A DNA stretch of 64,000 nt from Planctomicrobium piriforme (GCF_900113665.1 NZ_FOQD01000002.1:124001-188000), one strand, 5' to 3'. Counted from the first letter of the stretch, positions 24,545 to 34,223 are shown. A program made the numbers and translations. Notes: generated from the sequence alone by a model not told the origin.

Positions 24545-25462
24545 ATGCACCTGTTTCAAAGACCACCTTCGACCGCCTGGGAACAACTGCCGCTGCCGGT
24601 TTTGCCTGGCAGCAGCGTCTGGGCGTGGTTCAAGCCGGCCCAAAGCCCGCTTGACGTCGTGGTGCGTATTCCGGATGACGTGTTCCAGCTCGCCGCAGGC
24701 CGCCTGACGCTGCGACATCTGCTGATGGCGATTCAACTCCCTGCCGAAAGCTTGCAGTGCTGGACGGTGCAGGGGATGACGCTCGAAAGCCAGCAGGGAG
24801 CCAATCCGCTGCTCGATCACCCGTTGCCGGTTCCCGTCGCCTGGCTCGACCCGTCGATCACTCTCCGACTCGCCGGTGCGCCGGGAGAAGTTCCAGCGGT
24901 TGCTCCCTTCGCTGCTGCGGCGTCCTCTGGACCATTGCCAAGATCGGAACCGGCATCCCCCCAGGGGCAGCAGATGCTCGCAGGCATGGAAGCCGACTGG
25001 CTGGCGATTTTGCATCTGGAGTCCCAATTGGGCCAGTTGCGCAAGCAACTCAATACCGCCCAGGGCCGGGTGCAGTCGATGAACCGCGATCTCAGCCCCG
25101 ACGAACGACTGGCCGCTGATTCGAATGATGTGAAAGACTGGCAGGACGCCCGACGATTTCTACGCGATGCCTCAGGTCATCTCTCCCGTTACATCCGCGA
25201 ACACGATGTCGGCGTCACCAGCTCCGCCGGGCAGCGCAACCGCTTCGAGGAGATCTATCAGACGTATGTCGTCCCGCGTCGATCCTGCGACTCGCTGCCG
25301 ACGATGCAGCACGAATTCGAGACGTATCGGAAAGTCGTCCAGTCTCTCGTCGCGAAAATGCAGACTGCCCTGTCCAACGCCGGGAAAGACGGCGAGCAGC
25401 GCGCCCAGCAAGTTCTCTCACGCATCGCCGCCAAAGCCCGCAAGGCCCGACACAACCGGTAA
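24545..25462 (+). CDS. Hypothetical protein with C-terminal coiled coil
   Basis: 305 residues, family not recognised. An N-terminal globular region (~residues 1-100) is followed by a Pro/Ala/Ser-rich linker and, from about 150, a helical charged segment (LESQLGQLRKQLNTAQGRVQSMNRDL) likely to form a coiled coil, ending in a basic tail (KARKARHNR). No signal peptide or membrane segment. It is divergent from the ABC operon and 312 bp upstream of the VWA gene. Codon use resembles its neighbours, so it is probably real. Confidence 0.65.
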   Translation: MHLFQRPPSTAWEQLPLPVLPGSSVWAWFKPAQSPLDVVVRIPDDVFQLAAGRLTLRHLLMAIQLPAESLQCWTVQGMTLESQQGANPLLDHPLPVPVAWLDPSITLRLAGAPGEVPAVAPFAAAASSGPLPRSEPASPQGQQMLAGMEADWLAILHLESQLGQLRKQLNTAQGRVQSMNRDLSPDERLAADSNDVKDWQDARRFLRDASGHLSRYIREHDVGVTSSAGQRNRFEEIYQTYVVPRRSCDSLPTMQHEFETYRKVVQSLVAKMQTALSNAGKDGEQRAQQVLSRIAAKARKARHNR

Positions 25463-25774
25463 TACGGCGTTTCCAAGGCGCCGCCATTGGCCGCACTCAA
25501 AGGGGTCAGAGGTCAGGGACGAGGGATCAGGGAAATTCATGCATGAAGGTCTGAAGGCACTGACTGACGCAGCCTTCTGAATTCCTTTCGTTTCTTTCGT
25601 GTATTTCGTGGTTCTACCTTTTCATCCCACTTTGTCTTTGAATGCTCTCAAAAAAGACAAATCCGAAACGCATCCCCACGTTCGTCGCTCGCATCTCGTA
25701 GATGTCGCGGTCGCACTGCTCCTTGATATCATGTTTCCCGGCGACGAAATCTGAATGGGAACTGAGAACGGGCG
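25463..25774. other. Spacer with dispersed repeats, no gene
   Basis: Bases 25496-25538 carry AGGGGTCAGAGGTCAGGG (family R3) and 25582-25613 carry TTTCGTTTCTTTCGTGTATT, a simple TTTCGTG-type repeat. No convincing reading frame or hairpin terminator was seen. The promoter of the VWA gene should lie near the end. Confidence 0.5.
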
Positions 25775-27685
25775 ATGATGTCCTGGATTCCACAATTCTT
25801 TGCACCCTCCGCGGCGTGGCTGTTTGCCCTGCTCATTCCGGTCGTCGTCGTCTACTTCCTCAAGCTGCGGCGCGACCGGGTGCAGATCTCGTCGCTCGCA
25901 CTCTGGCGACAGGTCATTAACGACCAACGGGTGAACTCTCCGTTTCAACGTTTCAAACGCAATCTCCTGCTCCTCCTGCAACTGGCCCTGCTGACTCTCA
26001 TTGTGTTGAGTGCGATGCAGCCATTCATTCCAGGAACCGCCGGCAATGCGGACGTGCTGCCGATTCTGATCGACTGCTCCGCCAGCATGGGGGCGACGGA
26101 TGAGTCAGGCAAAACCCGACTCGATCTCGCCAAAGCGGAGATCGAAAAACTGATCGACGGCCTGCTGCCTGGTCATCAACTCACGCTGATTTCCGTCAGT
26201 TCAACCGCGCGGCGATTGACTGAGTTCACCGACAACAAGGCCGTGCTGCGGGATGCTCTGCGGAAAATTCAGGTGCAGGATCTTCCCAGCAAGATCGATG
26301 ATGGCCTGCGGCTGACGCAGGCGCTCGCCAGAACACAGCCGATCGAACATGTCCGTTTCTATTCCGACGGCAATCTGCCCACCCGACCTAATCCGGTCAC
26401 AGGCCGTCCGCAGGCGATTGTCGACGTCGACCTGCCGTTTCAGCTCGATTTCTTTCAGATCCCGCCGGTGTCGGGGAACCTCGGAGTGACGGCGATGAAC
26501 GCCCGTCGCGCTTCCGCAGGGAAGTGGAATGTCTTTCTGCGAGTGGATGGTTCCTCTGTTGGCGGCTCCGAAGCCGAGATCCTGCTGACTTCAAACGGCA
26601 ACGAAGTCGGCCGCGAACAGGTGGTTCTCAGTCCCGGTGAATCGCAACGGCTCGTGTTTTCGGTCCCGGCCGATGAGCCGCAGCAATTGCAGGCATCGGT
26701 CATTCCGCGCGGGCACGATGCCCTCGCTGCCGACAATCTGGCCTGGCTCAATCTACCTGCCGGACGCGATATCGTCGTTTCCTGTCCCGAGACGTTGCCA
26801 GCGTTTCGCCATGCCCTCGCCAGTATGGAAGGAGTGCGACTGCTCCAGTCGGGAGACGACCCCGCCAATGTCGACTTGCTCATTTCCGATCAAGCAGCCG
26901 ATGCCCCGAAGGCTGCTCCGTTGACCGTCCTTGTCGGCGTCATCCCTGATGAATTGCAGGCCATGATCAAGGTCGAACCGACGCCGGCGGAAGTGATCGA
27001 CTGGCAGCGGGATGCCCAACTCTTGCAGCATGTGCAGTTAAAGGATGTGCTGCTGTCGGAACTGCCGGTGAAGCAGCCGGGTGCTGAAGAAACGCAGATG
27101 GAACAGATGGGCTACGACATCCTCGCCTCAGGCCCCCGGGGTCCCGTGCTGCTCAAGAAACAGTCGGGCCAACGCGAGACCTACTTTTTCCTGTTTCATC
27201 TCGACAAGTCAACGCTCCCCTATCGGGTGGGGTTTCCCGTGCTGGTCTCGAACATCGTGAATGAAGCATTGCAGCTCTCCTCGCTGGGCGAACTGTCTGC
27301 AGCCACGACCGGGATGCTGCCGCCGCAGAAACTGACTGCGGCTGGAACTTATGACATCCAGCTGCCTGATGGAGAGCGTGAGGTGCGGACGGCCAATGAA
27401 GCAGGGGTCTTAACCGGCATTGCGGCTGACAAAACCGGCGAATACGAAATCCGTTCCGGAGGGAATCTGGTCGAGAAGCTCGGAGCGAGCCTGCTCAACT
27501 CCAGCGAGACCTCCCTGGCCGCGGTCGACAAGATTGAATTCAACGAGGTTTCCGCCGCCGCCCAAACAGAACGTCTGCAGACCGACCGACCGTTGTGGAC
27601 GCAGGTCGCCTTTGCCGCCTTCTGCCTGCTGCTGTTTGAATGGTGGTTTTTCCAGAAGAAGCCCGCCGGCGTCCCTGATTACTGA
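25775..27685 (+). CDS. BatA-like membrane protein with VWA domain
   Basis: 636 residues. Two N-terminal membrane helices (AWLFALLIPVVVVYFL and LLLLLQLALLTLIVL) frame the aerotolerance-type N-terminal domain. A von Willebrand A domain follows, with the MIDAS motif D100-C-S-A-S. A long periplasmic beta-rich region precedes a C-terminal helix (VAFAAFCLLLFEWWFF). This is the layout of planctomycete BatA/VWA proteins, which usually sit with MoxR and DUF58 genes; neither is present here. Probably a membrane scaffold or chaperone partner. Confidence 0.83.
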   Translation: MMSWIPQFFAPSAAWLFALLIPVVVVYFLKLRRDRVQISSLALWRQVINDQRVNSPFQRFKRNLLLLLQLALLTLIVLSAMQPFIPGTAGNADVLPILIDCSASMGATDESGKTRLDLAKAEIEKLIDGLLPGHQLTLISVSSTARRLTEFTDNKAVLRDALRKIQVQDLPSKIDDGLRLTQALARTQPIEHVRFYSDGNLPTRPNPVTGRPQAIVDVDLPFQLDFFQIPPVSGNLGVTAMNARRASAGKWNVFLRVDGSSVGGSEAEILLTSNGNEVGREQVVLSPGESQRLVFSVPADEPQQLQASVIPRGHDALAADNLAWLNLPAGRDIVVSCPETLPAFRHALASMEGVRLLQSGDDPANVDLLISDQAADAPKAAPLTVLVGVIPDELQAMIKVEPTPAEVIDWQRDAQLLQHVQLKDVLLSELPVKQPGAEETQMEQMGYDILASGPRGPVLLKKQSGQRETYFFLFHLDKSTLPYRVGFPVLVSNIVNEALQLSSLGELSAATTGMLPPQKLTAAGTYDIQLPDGEREVRTANEAGVLTGIAADKTGEYEIRSGGNLVEKLGASLLNSSETSLAAVDKIEFNEVSAAAQTERLQTDRPLWTQVAFAAFCLLLFEWWFFQKKPAGVPDY

Positions 27686-27983
27686 TTCAGCAACTCTCAC
27701 GTCAGCCGTTATTTGCGGCAAGTCTTGATGTTTTCGTTTGGATGCACAATGAACGTGGGTTGACTCCTACAGATTCGGAGTGACGGACGAATTCGTCTTG
27801 TTCATCGAGGCGGTCTCTGGTAATTTTTGCCGGTCCGATCGGAATTCGGACGTTTTCGTCGGATTCGTCTTGCGGCGGATTCACGGAACATCATTCAAAG
27901 GACTGAATGCCGTTCCACTCGTCGTCAGCAGCCAGCCGGCTCACTGCGGCGGGAGGGGGGAACGGCAGCATGGAGGCAATCAT

Positions 27984-29111
27984 ATGAGGAGCGCATTTCG
28001 CGTTCTTCAGGCGGCAGATTTTCATCTGCATCAGCCGCTTGAATCGGCCGGAGTGCTTCCGGCGGAACTTCGGGAAATTTTCAATCAGGCTCGCGAACGC
28101 GCGGCCCTCAAGGTCTTTCAGACCGCCATGTCTTCGGCGGTCGATCTACTGCTGCTAACGGGGCCGCTCGCTCTGTTCGAGGAAGAGCCGCGACTGGCGT
28201 GCTTCCTGATGGAACAGTTCCGGCAACTGCAATTGCACGGCGTTCAGGTCGTTTGGGCCGCACAGAACTCTGGCGGGCTTCCCAACTGGACCTTTGACGG
28301 CCATGTGGAACGCCTCGTCCCCGGGGAATCGCTCTCGCTCAAGTCGTTGCGTTCGGGCCGACGCATGCACGTCGCCTGGCTGGTCGGGGGGCAGATCCCA
28401 TTGTCGGTGACCTCTGAAGAACTGCAGGTCACTCTGCAGGGAGCGGGGCAGGGACTGGGAATCGAATACGCCATCGCCGGCAGCACGCAGCCGGCGCGGC
28501 ATCGCACCGTCTCGATTCAACCAGACGGCCCTTCCGATACCGCAGAGTGCGGGATGTGGCTGACGGAAGCCGCGCTGGGACAGATTCCCACATCGTCGCT
28601 GCTGCCGACCGCACCTGTGCATTGGGCTGAGGAGACGCTTGAGCTTCAACTGCAGACGACCTACTCGGAATTGCTGGTCGAAATGGAACGCCGCATTGCC
28701 CGCAGGCAGGCACGGCAGGCGACCGAGCTGACGTTGCTGCAATGGCAGTTGACCGGCCAAGGCCCGCTCTGGGAACAACTCGCCGAAGTCGCCGCCGGTC
28801 GAGAACTGCTGCTGCAACTCCGCGATTCAAAATCGAGTCATTCGCGGATCTGGAGCTGGAAGGTCGAGTTTCAACCGGCATCCGCCCAGATCGAAACCTG
28901 GCGGCAGCAGTCGTCGGTCCTCGCTCAAAGCTTCTCACAGCAGGAGCAGTTGACCGCGGCCGATCATCTGGCGTCGTCTGGCGGCTCACAACTGCCAGGC
29001 CACGATCACGCCCATTTCGGTCCCTCGGCCGGTCACGCTCATGCCATGCGGCTACGGCTGGTGCGGGCGTTGCAGAATCCCGGTTCAGAATCGCGAGCGG
29101 ACGCGGGCTAA
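27984..29111 (+). CDS. SbcD/YhaO-like phosphoesterase with degraded active site
   Basis: 375 residues. The fold pattern follows SbcD/YhaO nucleases: LQAADFHLHQ (motif I, D12 and H14 kept), then LLLLTGPLAL where GD should stand (Pro61 in place of the metal Asp), then VVWAAQNSGG where GNHD should stand (Asn95 kept, His lost). The later GHxH region reads IAGSTQPARH. It therefore looks like a catalytically dead nuclease subunit. The C-terminus is helical and ends in a His-rich stretch (GHDHAHFGPSAGHAHAM). ATG 27984 has GGAGG 7 bp upstream. The SbcC-like ATPase gene follows in the same direction, as in sbcDC and yhaON pairs. Confidence 0.72.
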   Translation: MRSAFRVLQAADFHLHQPLESAGVLPAELREIFNQARERAALKVFQTAMSSAVDLLLLTGPLALFEEEPRLACFLMEQFRQLQLHGVQVVWAAQNSGGLPNWTFDGHVERLVPGESLSLKSLRSGRRMHVAWLVGGQIPLSVTSEELQVTLQGAGQGLGIEYAIAGSTQPARHRTVSIQPDGPSDTAECGMWLTEAALGQIPTSSLLPTAPVHWAEETLELQLQTTYSELLVEMERRIARRQARQATELTLLQWQLTGQGPLWEQLAEVAAGRELLLQLRDSKSSHSRIWSWKVEFQPASAQIETWRQQSSVLAQSFSQQEQLTAADHLASSGGSQLPGHDHAHFGPSAGHAHAMRLRLVRALQNPGSESRADAG

Positions 29112-29149
29112 GGGCACGTGGGCATTTCACGGCTCCCGCCAAACAAACA

Positions 29150-29283
29150 AATTCGAAATCCGAAGCACCAAATCCGAAACAAATTCAAAATCCCAATGAC
29201 CAAAAAAAGCTGCCACTGAGAGTTTTCACTTTTTGAACATTGGAATTTGTTTCGAATTTCGGATTTCGTGCTTCGGATTCTCG
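29150..29283. repeat. Large inverted repeat, family R2
   Basis: The left arm (AATCCGAAGCACCAAATCCG) is the complement of the right arm (CGGATTTCGTGCTTCGGATT). It fills most of the spacer between the SbcD-like and SbcC-like genes and may form a long stem of about 45 bp with mismatches. Confidence 0.7.
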
Positions 29284-29393
29284 TCTGAAATACCCGCATA
29301 TCGAGTGCCCTCACGATCTCGTGTGTCATCGCTAAAAACAGTGACTGCGTGGTAACAATTGTCGTTCGAGTCCTTTCCAGTTGAAAGTTTCTC

Positions 29394-32300
29394 ATGCAGA
29401 TTCAGCAGATCAACGTCGAAGGATTCGGGACGCTTTCCCGTTGCCGGCTCGGGCTGTCTGAAACAGGGCTCACCGTCGTGTACGGCGTCAACGGCGCCGG
29501 CAAGACAACGTTGCTCGAATTCATTCGCGGCGTTCTGTGCGGGTTCGATCATGCCCGTCAGTTGCGGCTATTGCCTCCCCTGAAAGAGGGCACGCCCGGC
29601 GGCGCGATGACGGTGCGGACCGAGCGGGGACGATTCGACGTCATTCGTCACGCCCGTGCGGACGGCTCGGATACACTCGCCATCACCCTGCAGCAGGGAA
29701 CGCCCGATGACGTGACCCGCCTGCGGCAGTCGCTGAAGACGATGCCGGAGAAGGCGATCCGCACGCTGTTCATGGTCGGCGGTTATGACGCCCACAGCCT
29801 GTCGGCAATGGTCAAACTGGCAATCGAACAAGGGATTGAGCTTGTCTCGCGCCGCGCATCGGCCGCATGGATGACCGAACGGATTCGCGGCGTCGCGCAA
29901 GAACGGAACACTCTGTTTCAGACGATTCCCCCACAAGGCGAACTGGCGGCGCTCGAACTGCGTCGGCAGCGCTTGCAGGCGAGCCTCGATTCGGCACGTT
30001 TAGCCCAGCAGCAGCGAATGGCGGGCTGGCAGCATTCGCTGCAAAATCTTGAAGTCCGGCTCGAACGCCTGCGGACTGAATCCGCCTGGCTGGTGCAGGA
30101 ACTGCATGCGGTCGAAAGCGATCTGACGGAAACTCAAACCCGACTCTGGAGCACCTGCGAAACTGTGATTCAGGAAGTCGAAACGGTCGCCAGAACCGTG
30201 GCCGTCGCAGCTCCAGAGTGGACCGTTCAAATCGCCGAGATCGATCAGGAAATTGCTCACGCCCAACAGGTCCTTCGCGATCTCGCCGGTTCGCGACATG
30301 CTCTCTCACTGACAAAGGCCGGCCTGGCCGGTTCTGAAACGCCCGAGCCTGAGGTGACATTCGCCCGTCAGCGGTCGGCTCTGTCGGAGATGGAATCGCA
30401 GACGACGAAGCTCGAAGCACTGGCCGAACGCCTGAAGCACACTTCACAGTGCATCTGCGGCCCGCAGTCAGTGGCGATCGAAAGCACCGTTCAATCACTG
30501 CGGGAGCAGATCTGGCTCATCTGCCAGGAACTGGGCCGGCAGCAATCCGTACATCAGCAGTGGCTCGTCCAGTCGCAGCGTGAAGGAGTCGACCGTTGCG
30601 AACTCGAACTGACACGACAGATTCAGCGACTGCGGTTGCGTCGCGAAGAATTGCTGCAGCGACACGCGACCACTCCCGTCTCGCGAATTGCCCATCGCAC
30701 GCAGCACGAGACGCTGGGATGCATTTGCGACGGTCACGAACAGGCAATTGCGGATCACGAGACCGTCGGTCACGTCGTGTCGACTCCGCAGGTCATCGTT
30801 CGGGCACGCACCGTGACGACTTCAGCAGCCCTGCCTGGAGACGAAGCGCAAGAACGAATCTTGCAGGAACGCCGACAGCAGCTCCGTCAGCAATGGCTTG
30901 AAGCGAAAAACCGCGTTCGCGTCTGCGAAGACGAACTGCAGAATCTACAGCGCGGCGGCCCGGAGATGGCCGACGACCGTTCCGTCCAAACCCTCCGCAA
31001 CGATCTCGAACTGGTCGAAGTACAACTCAGCCGCGGTTGTGAACAGTGGCAGCAACTCGCCCTTGTCGAAGCGGTACTGCAGCGAACACAGCAGCGTCTA
31101 AATGTCGAAATCGCTTCGCCGGTGATCGACCATGCCTCGGCCTTGTTGTCGCAGATGACCTCCGGCCGCTACGTCTGCTTCCGCTATTCGACTGAACTGC
31201 AGGAACTCCGTGTCATGAACTCCGCGGGCGCGGAACTCTCGGCACAAGCACTCAGTCGCGGGACGCTGGAACAGGCGGCCCTCTGTTTTCGATTAGCGTG
31301 CGTCAGTGAATTCGCCCGTCAGGGAATCTCGCTACCGCTGGTCCTCGACGATGTCCTCGCCGATAGCGACGAAAACCGTTCGCGTGCGGCAGTTGAAGTC
31401 CTGGTCGATTTCGCCCGTCAGCACCAGATTGTCTTTTTGACCTGTCAGGAACATCTGCTCGATTTGTTTGCGACTCATCAGATTCTAATTGCGGACATGC
31501 CGGGTTCACTTCGCCCCCAGCGATCGGTCGTCAGCGCGGCTCCCCTGGAACTGGTTTTGCCGACCGTGGCGACTGAAAACGAAGACGCCCCGCAACCTGA
31601 AGTCACCCACGACTGGGACCGCGTGCAGCCGGACGAACCGTACTGGCTGCAGCCCAACAGTCCGCTCGGCTATGTCCCCTCGCTGGGATCGCAGATGTCG
31701 CGTCGGTTGGGAACGATTGGCGTCCGCGATGTCGGCGAGCTGATTGACCTCGACCCCGAAGTGCTGGAGATCCCGCTCGACAGCCTGCAGATTTCCGCCT
31801 CGACCCTGCGTCAATGGCAGGCGGAAGCACGACTGCTGTGCTGCGTCCCAAACCTCACTGGCCGCGACGCTCAGGCTCTTGTCGCCTGCGGCATCATGGC
31901 CCCCGTCGAACTCGCGCAGTGCGAAGTTCGTGAACTGCATAACCGCTTGCGTCGCCTGCGTGCGGATGAGCATTTCAGTCTCGCATTGCCATGGCTGTCG
32001 GAACGTCCGGAATGGCCGACGCTGGAACAGACCTCAGGCTGGGTCCGCTCTGGTCGTGCTGCTCGCGGCTGGAGAAAGATTCGCGATGACGCATCGAAGT
32101 CGCGACGAACGCACCGTCAGCACAGCAAGCATCGCGAACGTCCGGCCCCGCATCGCTCCATGACCAAGACGCCGCAGGTGCGCCTGCATGACGAAGAAGC
32201 CAGTCAGGGGGATCGGAAATGGCGGTTCTACCTGCAACCGCACAGTCCGATCGTCGACGCCCCATCCATCGGACCGAAGACGGCGGAACGCCTCAATGCA

Positions 32301-32657
32301 ATCGGCGTGCAACTCGTCTCGGAATTGCTGGAACGGGATGCCGACGAGATCGCGACGCTGCTGGGGCGCAAAGAGATTACCCCCGCCGTCGTCGCCGGTT
32401 GGCAGCAGCAGTCGGCACTGATGTGCCGCGTGCCGCAACTGCGCGGGCACGACGCACAGGTGCTGGTCAGTTGCCAGATCATCGAGCCCGAAACACTCGC
32501 GGCGATGTCTCCGTATGAACTGTACGTTCTGGTCGAGCCGTTCGTCTGTTCGAAAGAAGGACAGCGTCTCCTGCGGAATGCCAGCGTCCCGGATCTGGCG
32601 GAAGTAACCGAATGGATCGAATACGCCCGACAGTCACCTTTGCTGCGGGCCGCCTAA
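29394..32657 (+). CDS. SbcC/YhaN-like ATPase fused to two DUF4332/HhH-like modules
   Basis: 1087 residues. Walker A GVNGAGKTT (31-39), long heptad-rich coiled coils (about 180-340 and 370-590), signature LSRGTLEQ (near 620) and Walker B LVLDDVLADSD (649) form a Rad50/SbcC-type head of ~700 residues. Two C-I-C motifs (353-355, 443-445) sit in the coiled coil where SbcC has its CxxC zinc hook. After the head come two copies of a helix-hairpin-helix-like module (from 750 and 945), each opening with YLQPxSP and PSxGxxxxxRL and containing GRDAQ/GHDAQ, resembling DUF4332. Probably a DNA-bridging or repair ATPase working with the upstream phosphoesterase-like protein. Confidence 0.82.
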   Translation: MQIQQINVEGFGTLSRCRLGLSETGLTVVYGVNGAGKTTLLEFIRGVLCGFDHARQLRLLPPLKEGTPGGAMTVRTERGRFDVIRHARADGSDTLAITLQQGTPDDVTRLRQSLKTMPEKAIRTLFMVGGYDAHSLSAMVKLAIEQGIELVSRRASAAWMTERIRGVAQERNTLFQTIPPQGELAALELRRQRLQASLDSARLAQQQRMAGWQHSLQNLEVRLERLRTESAWLVQELHAVESDLTETQTRLWSTCETVIQEVETVARTVAVAAPEWTVQIAEIDQEIAHAQQVLRDLAGSRHALSLTKAGLAGSETPEPEVTFARQRSALSEMESQTTKLEALAERLKHTSQCICGPQSVAIESTVQSLREQIWLICQELGRQQSVHQQWLVQSQREGVDRCELELTRQIQRLRLRREELLQRHATTPVSRIAHRTQHETLGCICDGHEQAIADHETVGHVVSTPQVIVRARTVTTSAALPGDEAQERILQERRQQLRQQWLEAKNRVRVCEDELQNLQRGGPEMADDRSVQTLRNDLELVEVQLSRGCEQWQQLALVEAVLQRTQQRLNVEIASPVIDHASALLSQMTSGRYVCFRYSTELQELRVMNSAGAELSAQALSRGTLEQAALCFRLACVSEFARQGISLPLVLDDVLADSDENRSRAAVEVLVDFARQHQIVFLTCQEHLLDLFATHQILIADMPGSLRPQRSVVSAAPLELVLPTVATENEDAPQPEVTHDWDRVQPDEPYWLQPNSPLGYVPSLGSQMSRRLGTIGVRDVGELIDLDPEVLEIPLDSLQISASTLRQWQAEARLLCCVPNLTGRDAQALVACGIMAPVELAQCEVRELHNRLRRLRADEHFSLALPWLSERPEWPTLEQTSGWVRSGRAARGWRKIRDDASKSRRTHRQHSKHRERPAPHRSMTKTPQVRLHDEEASQGDRKWRFYLQPHSPIVDAPSIGPKTAERLNAIGVQLVSELLERDADEIATLLGRKEITPAVVAGWQQQSALMCRVPQLRGHDAQVLVSCQIIEPETLAAMSPYELYVLVEPFVCSKEGQRLLRNASVPDLAEVTEWIEYARQSPLLRAA

Positions 32658-32671
32658 AAGCCTCGTCGGCT

Positions 32672-34144
32672 CTACGTCACTTGCCGGATCAGCACGGTGC
32701 GGCTCACCGTCTGTCCTGGCAGTTCGCCTCGGACCAGGATGGCGTGCTGGCCTTCCTTTACCATGTCATGCTCTTTCGCCCATTCGATCGCGGTGTTCAG
32801 GGCCCGAGTGGCGATTTTGACGTCGTTGGAAACCAGCGCCGTGACTCCCCAGCACAGGCTCAACGCCCGAGCCGTCGATTCCTCCGGCGTGATCGCCAGA
32901 ATTGTGGCATTCGGCCGGCGATTGCTGAGAGCCATCGCCAATCGGCCGGTCGATGTGAGCGCGACGATCAGCGGGCACGAGAGTTCTTCCGCCGCCAGAC
33001 ACGCGGCGTCGACCATGGCCTTGGTGATCGGCTGAATCAAGCCTGCCAGCGATGCAGACTTCGATCCCTGACCCGCTTGTTGCACTGTGTCCATATACGT
33101 CTCGGCCGTCTCGCAGATCTTCCGCATCGTGGTGACGGTCTCGACAGGGTAGTCGCCGATCGCGCTTTCGCCGGACAGCATGACGGCATCCGTCCCGTCC
33201 AGCACGGCGTTGAAGACGTCGCTCGCCTCGGCTCGCGTCGGCCGGCTCGAATGTTCCATGCTGTTGAGCATCTGCGTCGCCGTGATCACCGGCCGATGCA
33301 GCGAGTTCGCCAAAGCGATGACCTGTTTTTGAATCGCCGGGACGCGGTACACGTCCATCTCCACGCCCAGGTCTCCGCGGGCGACCATCACCGCATCCGC
33401 CGCCGTGACGATCGCCTCCAGTTGCTCGACTGCCTGCGGTTTTTCAATCTTCACCACAATGCGGGCCTGACAGTTCCGCTTTTGAAGTTCCTGACGCAAT
33501 TGATGCACGTCCTCCGGCGTCCGCACGAATGACAGACAGACAAACTGCACTTCCTGTGAATGGGCCGCCGTCCAGCTGAGATCCTCCAGATCCTTATCGG
33601 TCAGCGAGGGCACCTTGAGCAGCGAGCCCGGCAGATTGAGTCCTTGCCGCGATCGCAACCGACCTGGCAACGTCACTTTCATTTCCGCCCGGCCTGGCGA
33701 GGTGGCTGTCACCTCCATCGCCACGGTTCCGTCGGCGAACAAAACCGCTTCGCCGACCTGCAGATCGTCCGGGAGTTCCGTGTAAGAGCAGGTCAGTTCA
33801 TACGGGTTTGTGCCGTCGCTCTCGGTGACGAGCGCAAATTTCGTCCCCAGCGGGCATTCGACAATGTCGCCTGGGATCGAGCCCAACCGCATCTTTGGGC
33901 CACAAAGATCCTGCAGGATTGCCACATACTGCCCGCACTCGTGACTGATGCGCTGAATATCGGCCAGGACTTCTGCGTGTTCGGCGTGCGTACCGTGCGA
34001 GAAGTTCAGTCGAAAGACGTCGACCCCGGCGTCGATTAGCTTCTTCAGCATCTCCGGAGAACGTGAGGCCGGGCCGATGGTCGCGACAATTTTGGTACGG
34101 GCAGTGCGAGTCACAGAGGGCTGGGGGATCGGCGAAACAGACAA
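32672..34144 (-). CDS. pyk: Pyruvate kinase
   Basis: A 490-residue glycolytic enzyme transferring phosphate from phosphoenolpyruvate to ADP. The N-terminal TKIVATIGPASRS and RLNFSHG, the IKIEKPQ-type strand (VVKIEKPQAVEQL), the metal/K+ loop VARGDLGVEM and the substrate loop ATQMLNSM with SGESAIGDYP are all intact. The C-terminal allosteric domain is present. TTG 34144 is taken as start because GGAGG lies 5 bp upstream; a GTG 30 bp further in is possible. The coding strand is opposite to the convergent SbcC-like gene. Confidence 0.95.
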   Translation of the reverse strand: MSVSPIPQPSVTRTARTKIVATIGPASRSPEMLKKLIDAGVDVFRLNFSHGTHAEHAEVLADIQRISHECGQYVAILQDLCGPKMRLGSIPGDIVECPLGTKFALVTESDGTNPYELTCSYTELPDDLQVGEAVLFADGTVAMEVTATSPGRAEMKVTLPGRLRSRQGLNLPGSLLKVPSLTDKDLEDLSWTAAHSQEVQFVCLSFVRTPEDVHQLRQELQKRNCQARIVVKIEKPQAVEQLEAIVTAADAVMVARGDLGVEMDVYRVPAIQKQVIALANSLHRPVITATQMLNSMEHSSRPTRAEASDVFNAVLDGTDAVMLSGESAIGDYPVETVTTMRKICETAETYMDTVQQAGQGSKSASLAGLIQPITKAMVDAACLAAEELSCPLIVALTSTGRLAMALSNRRPNATILAITPEESTARALSLCWGVTALVSNDVKIATRALNTAIEWAKEHDMVKEGQHAILVRGELPGQTVSRTVLIRQVT

Positions 34145-34223
34145 TCAAACCTCCACAACAACAGAACCACGGACCATGCCCAGCGGGAGCCAGCACCGGC
34201 ATCAGCTGTGAGTGTATTCTCTG

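Noticed and set aside
21828..29283. CRISPR array
   Set aside because: The R2 units are inverted pairs without regular spacers, and no cas gene is present.
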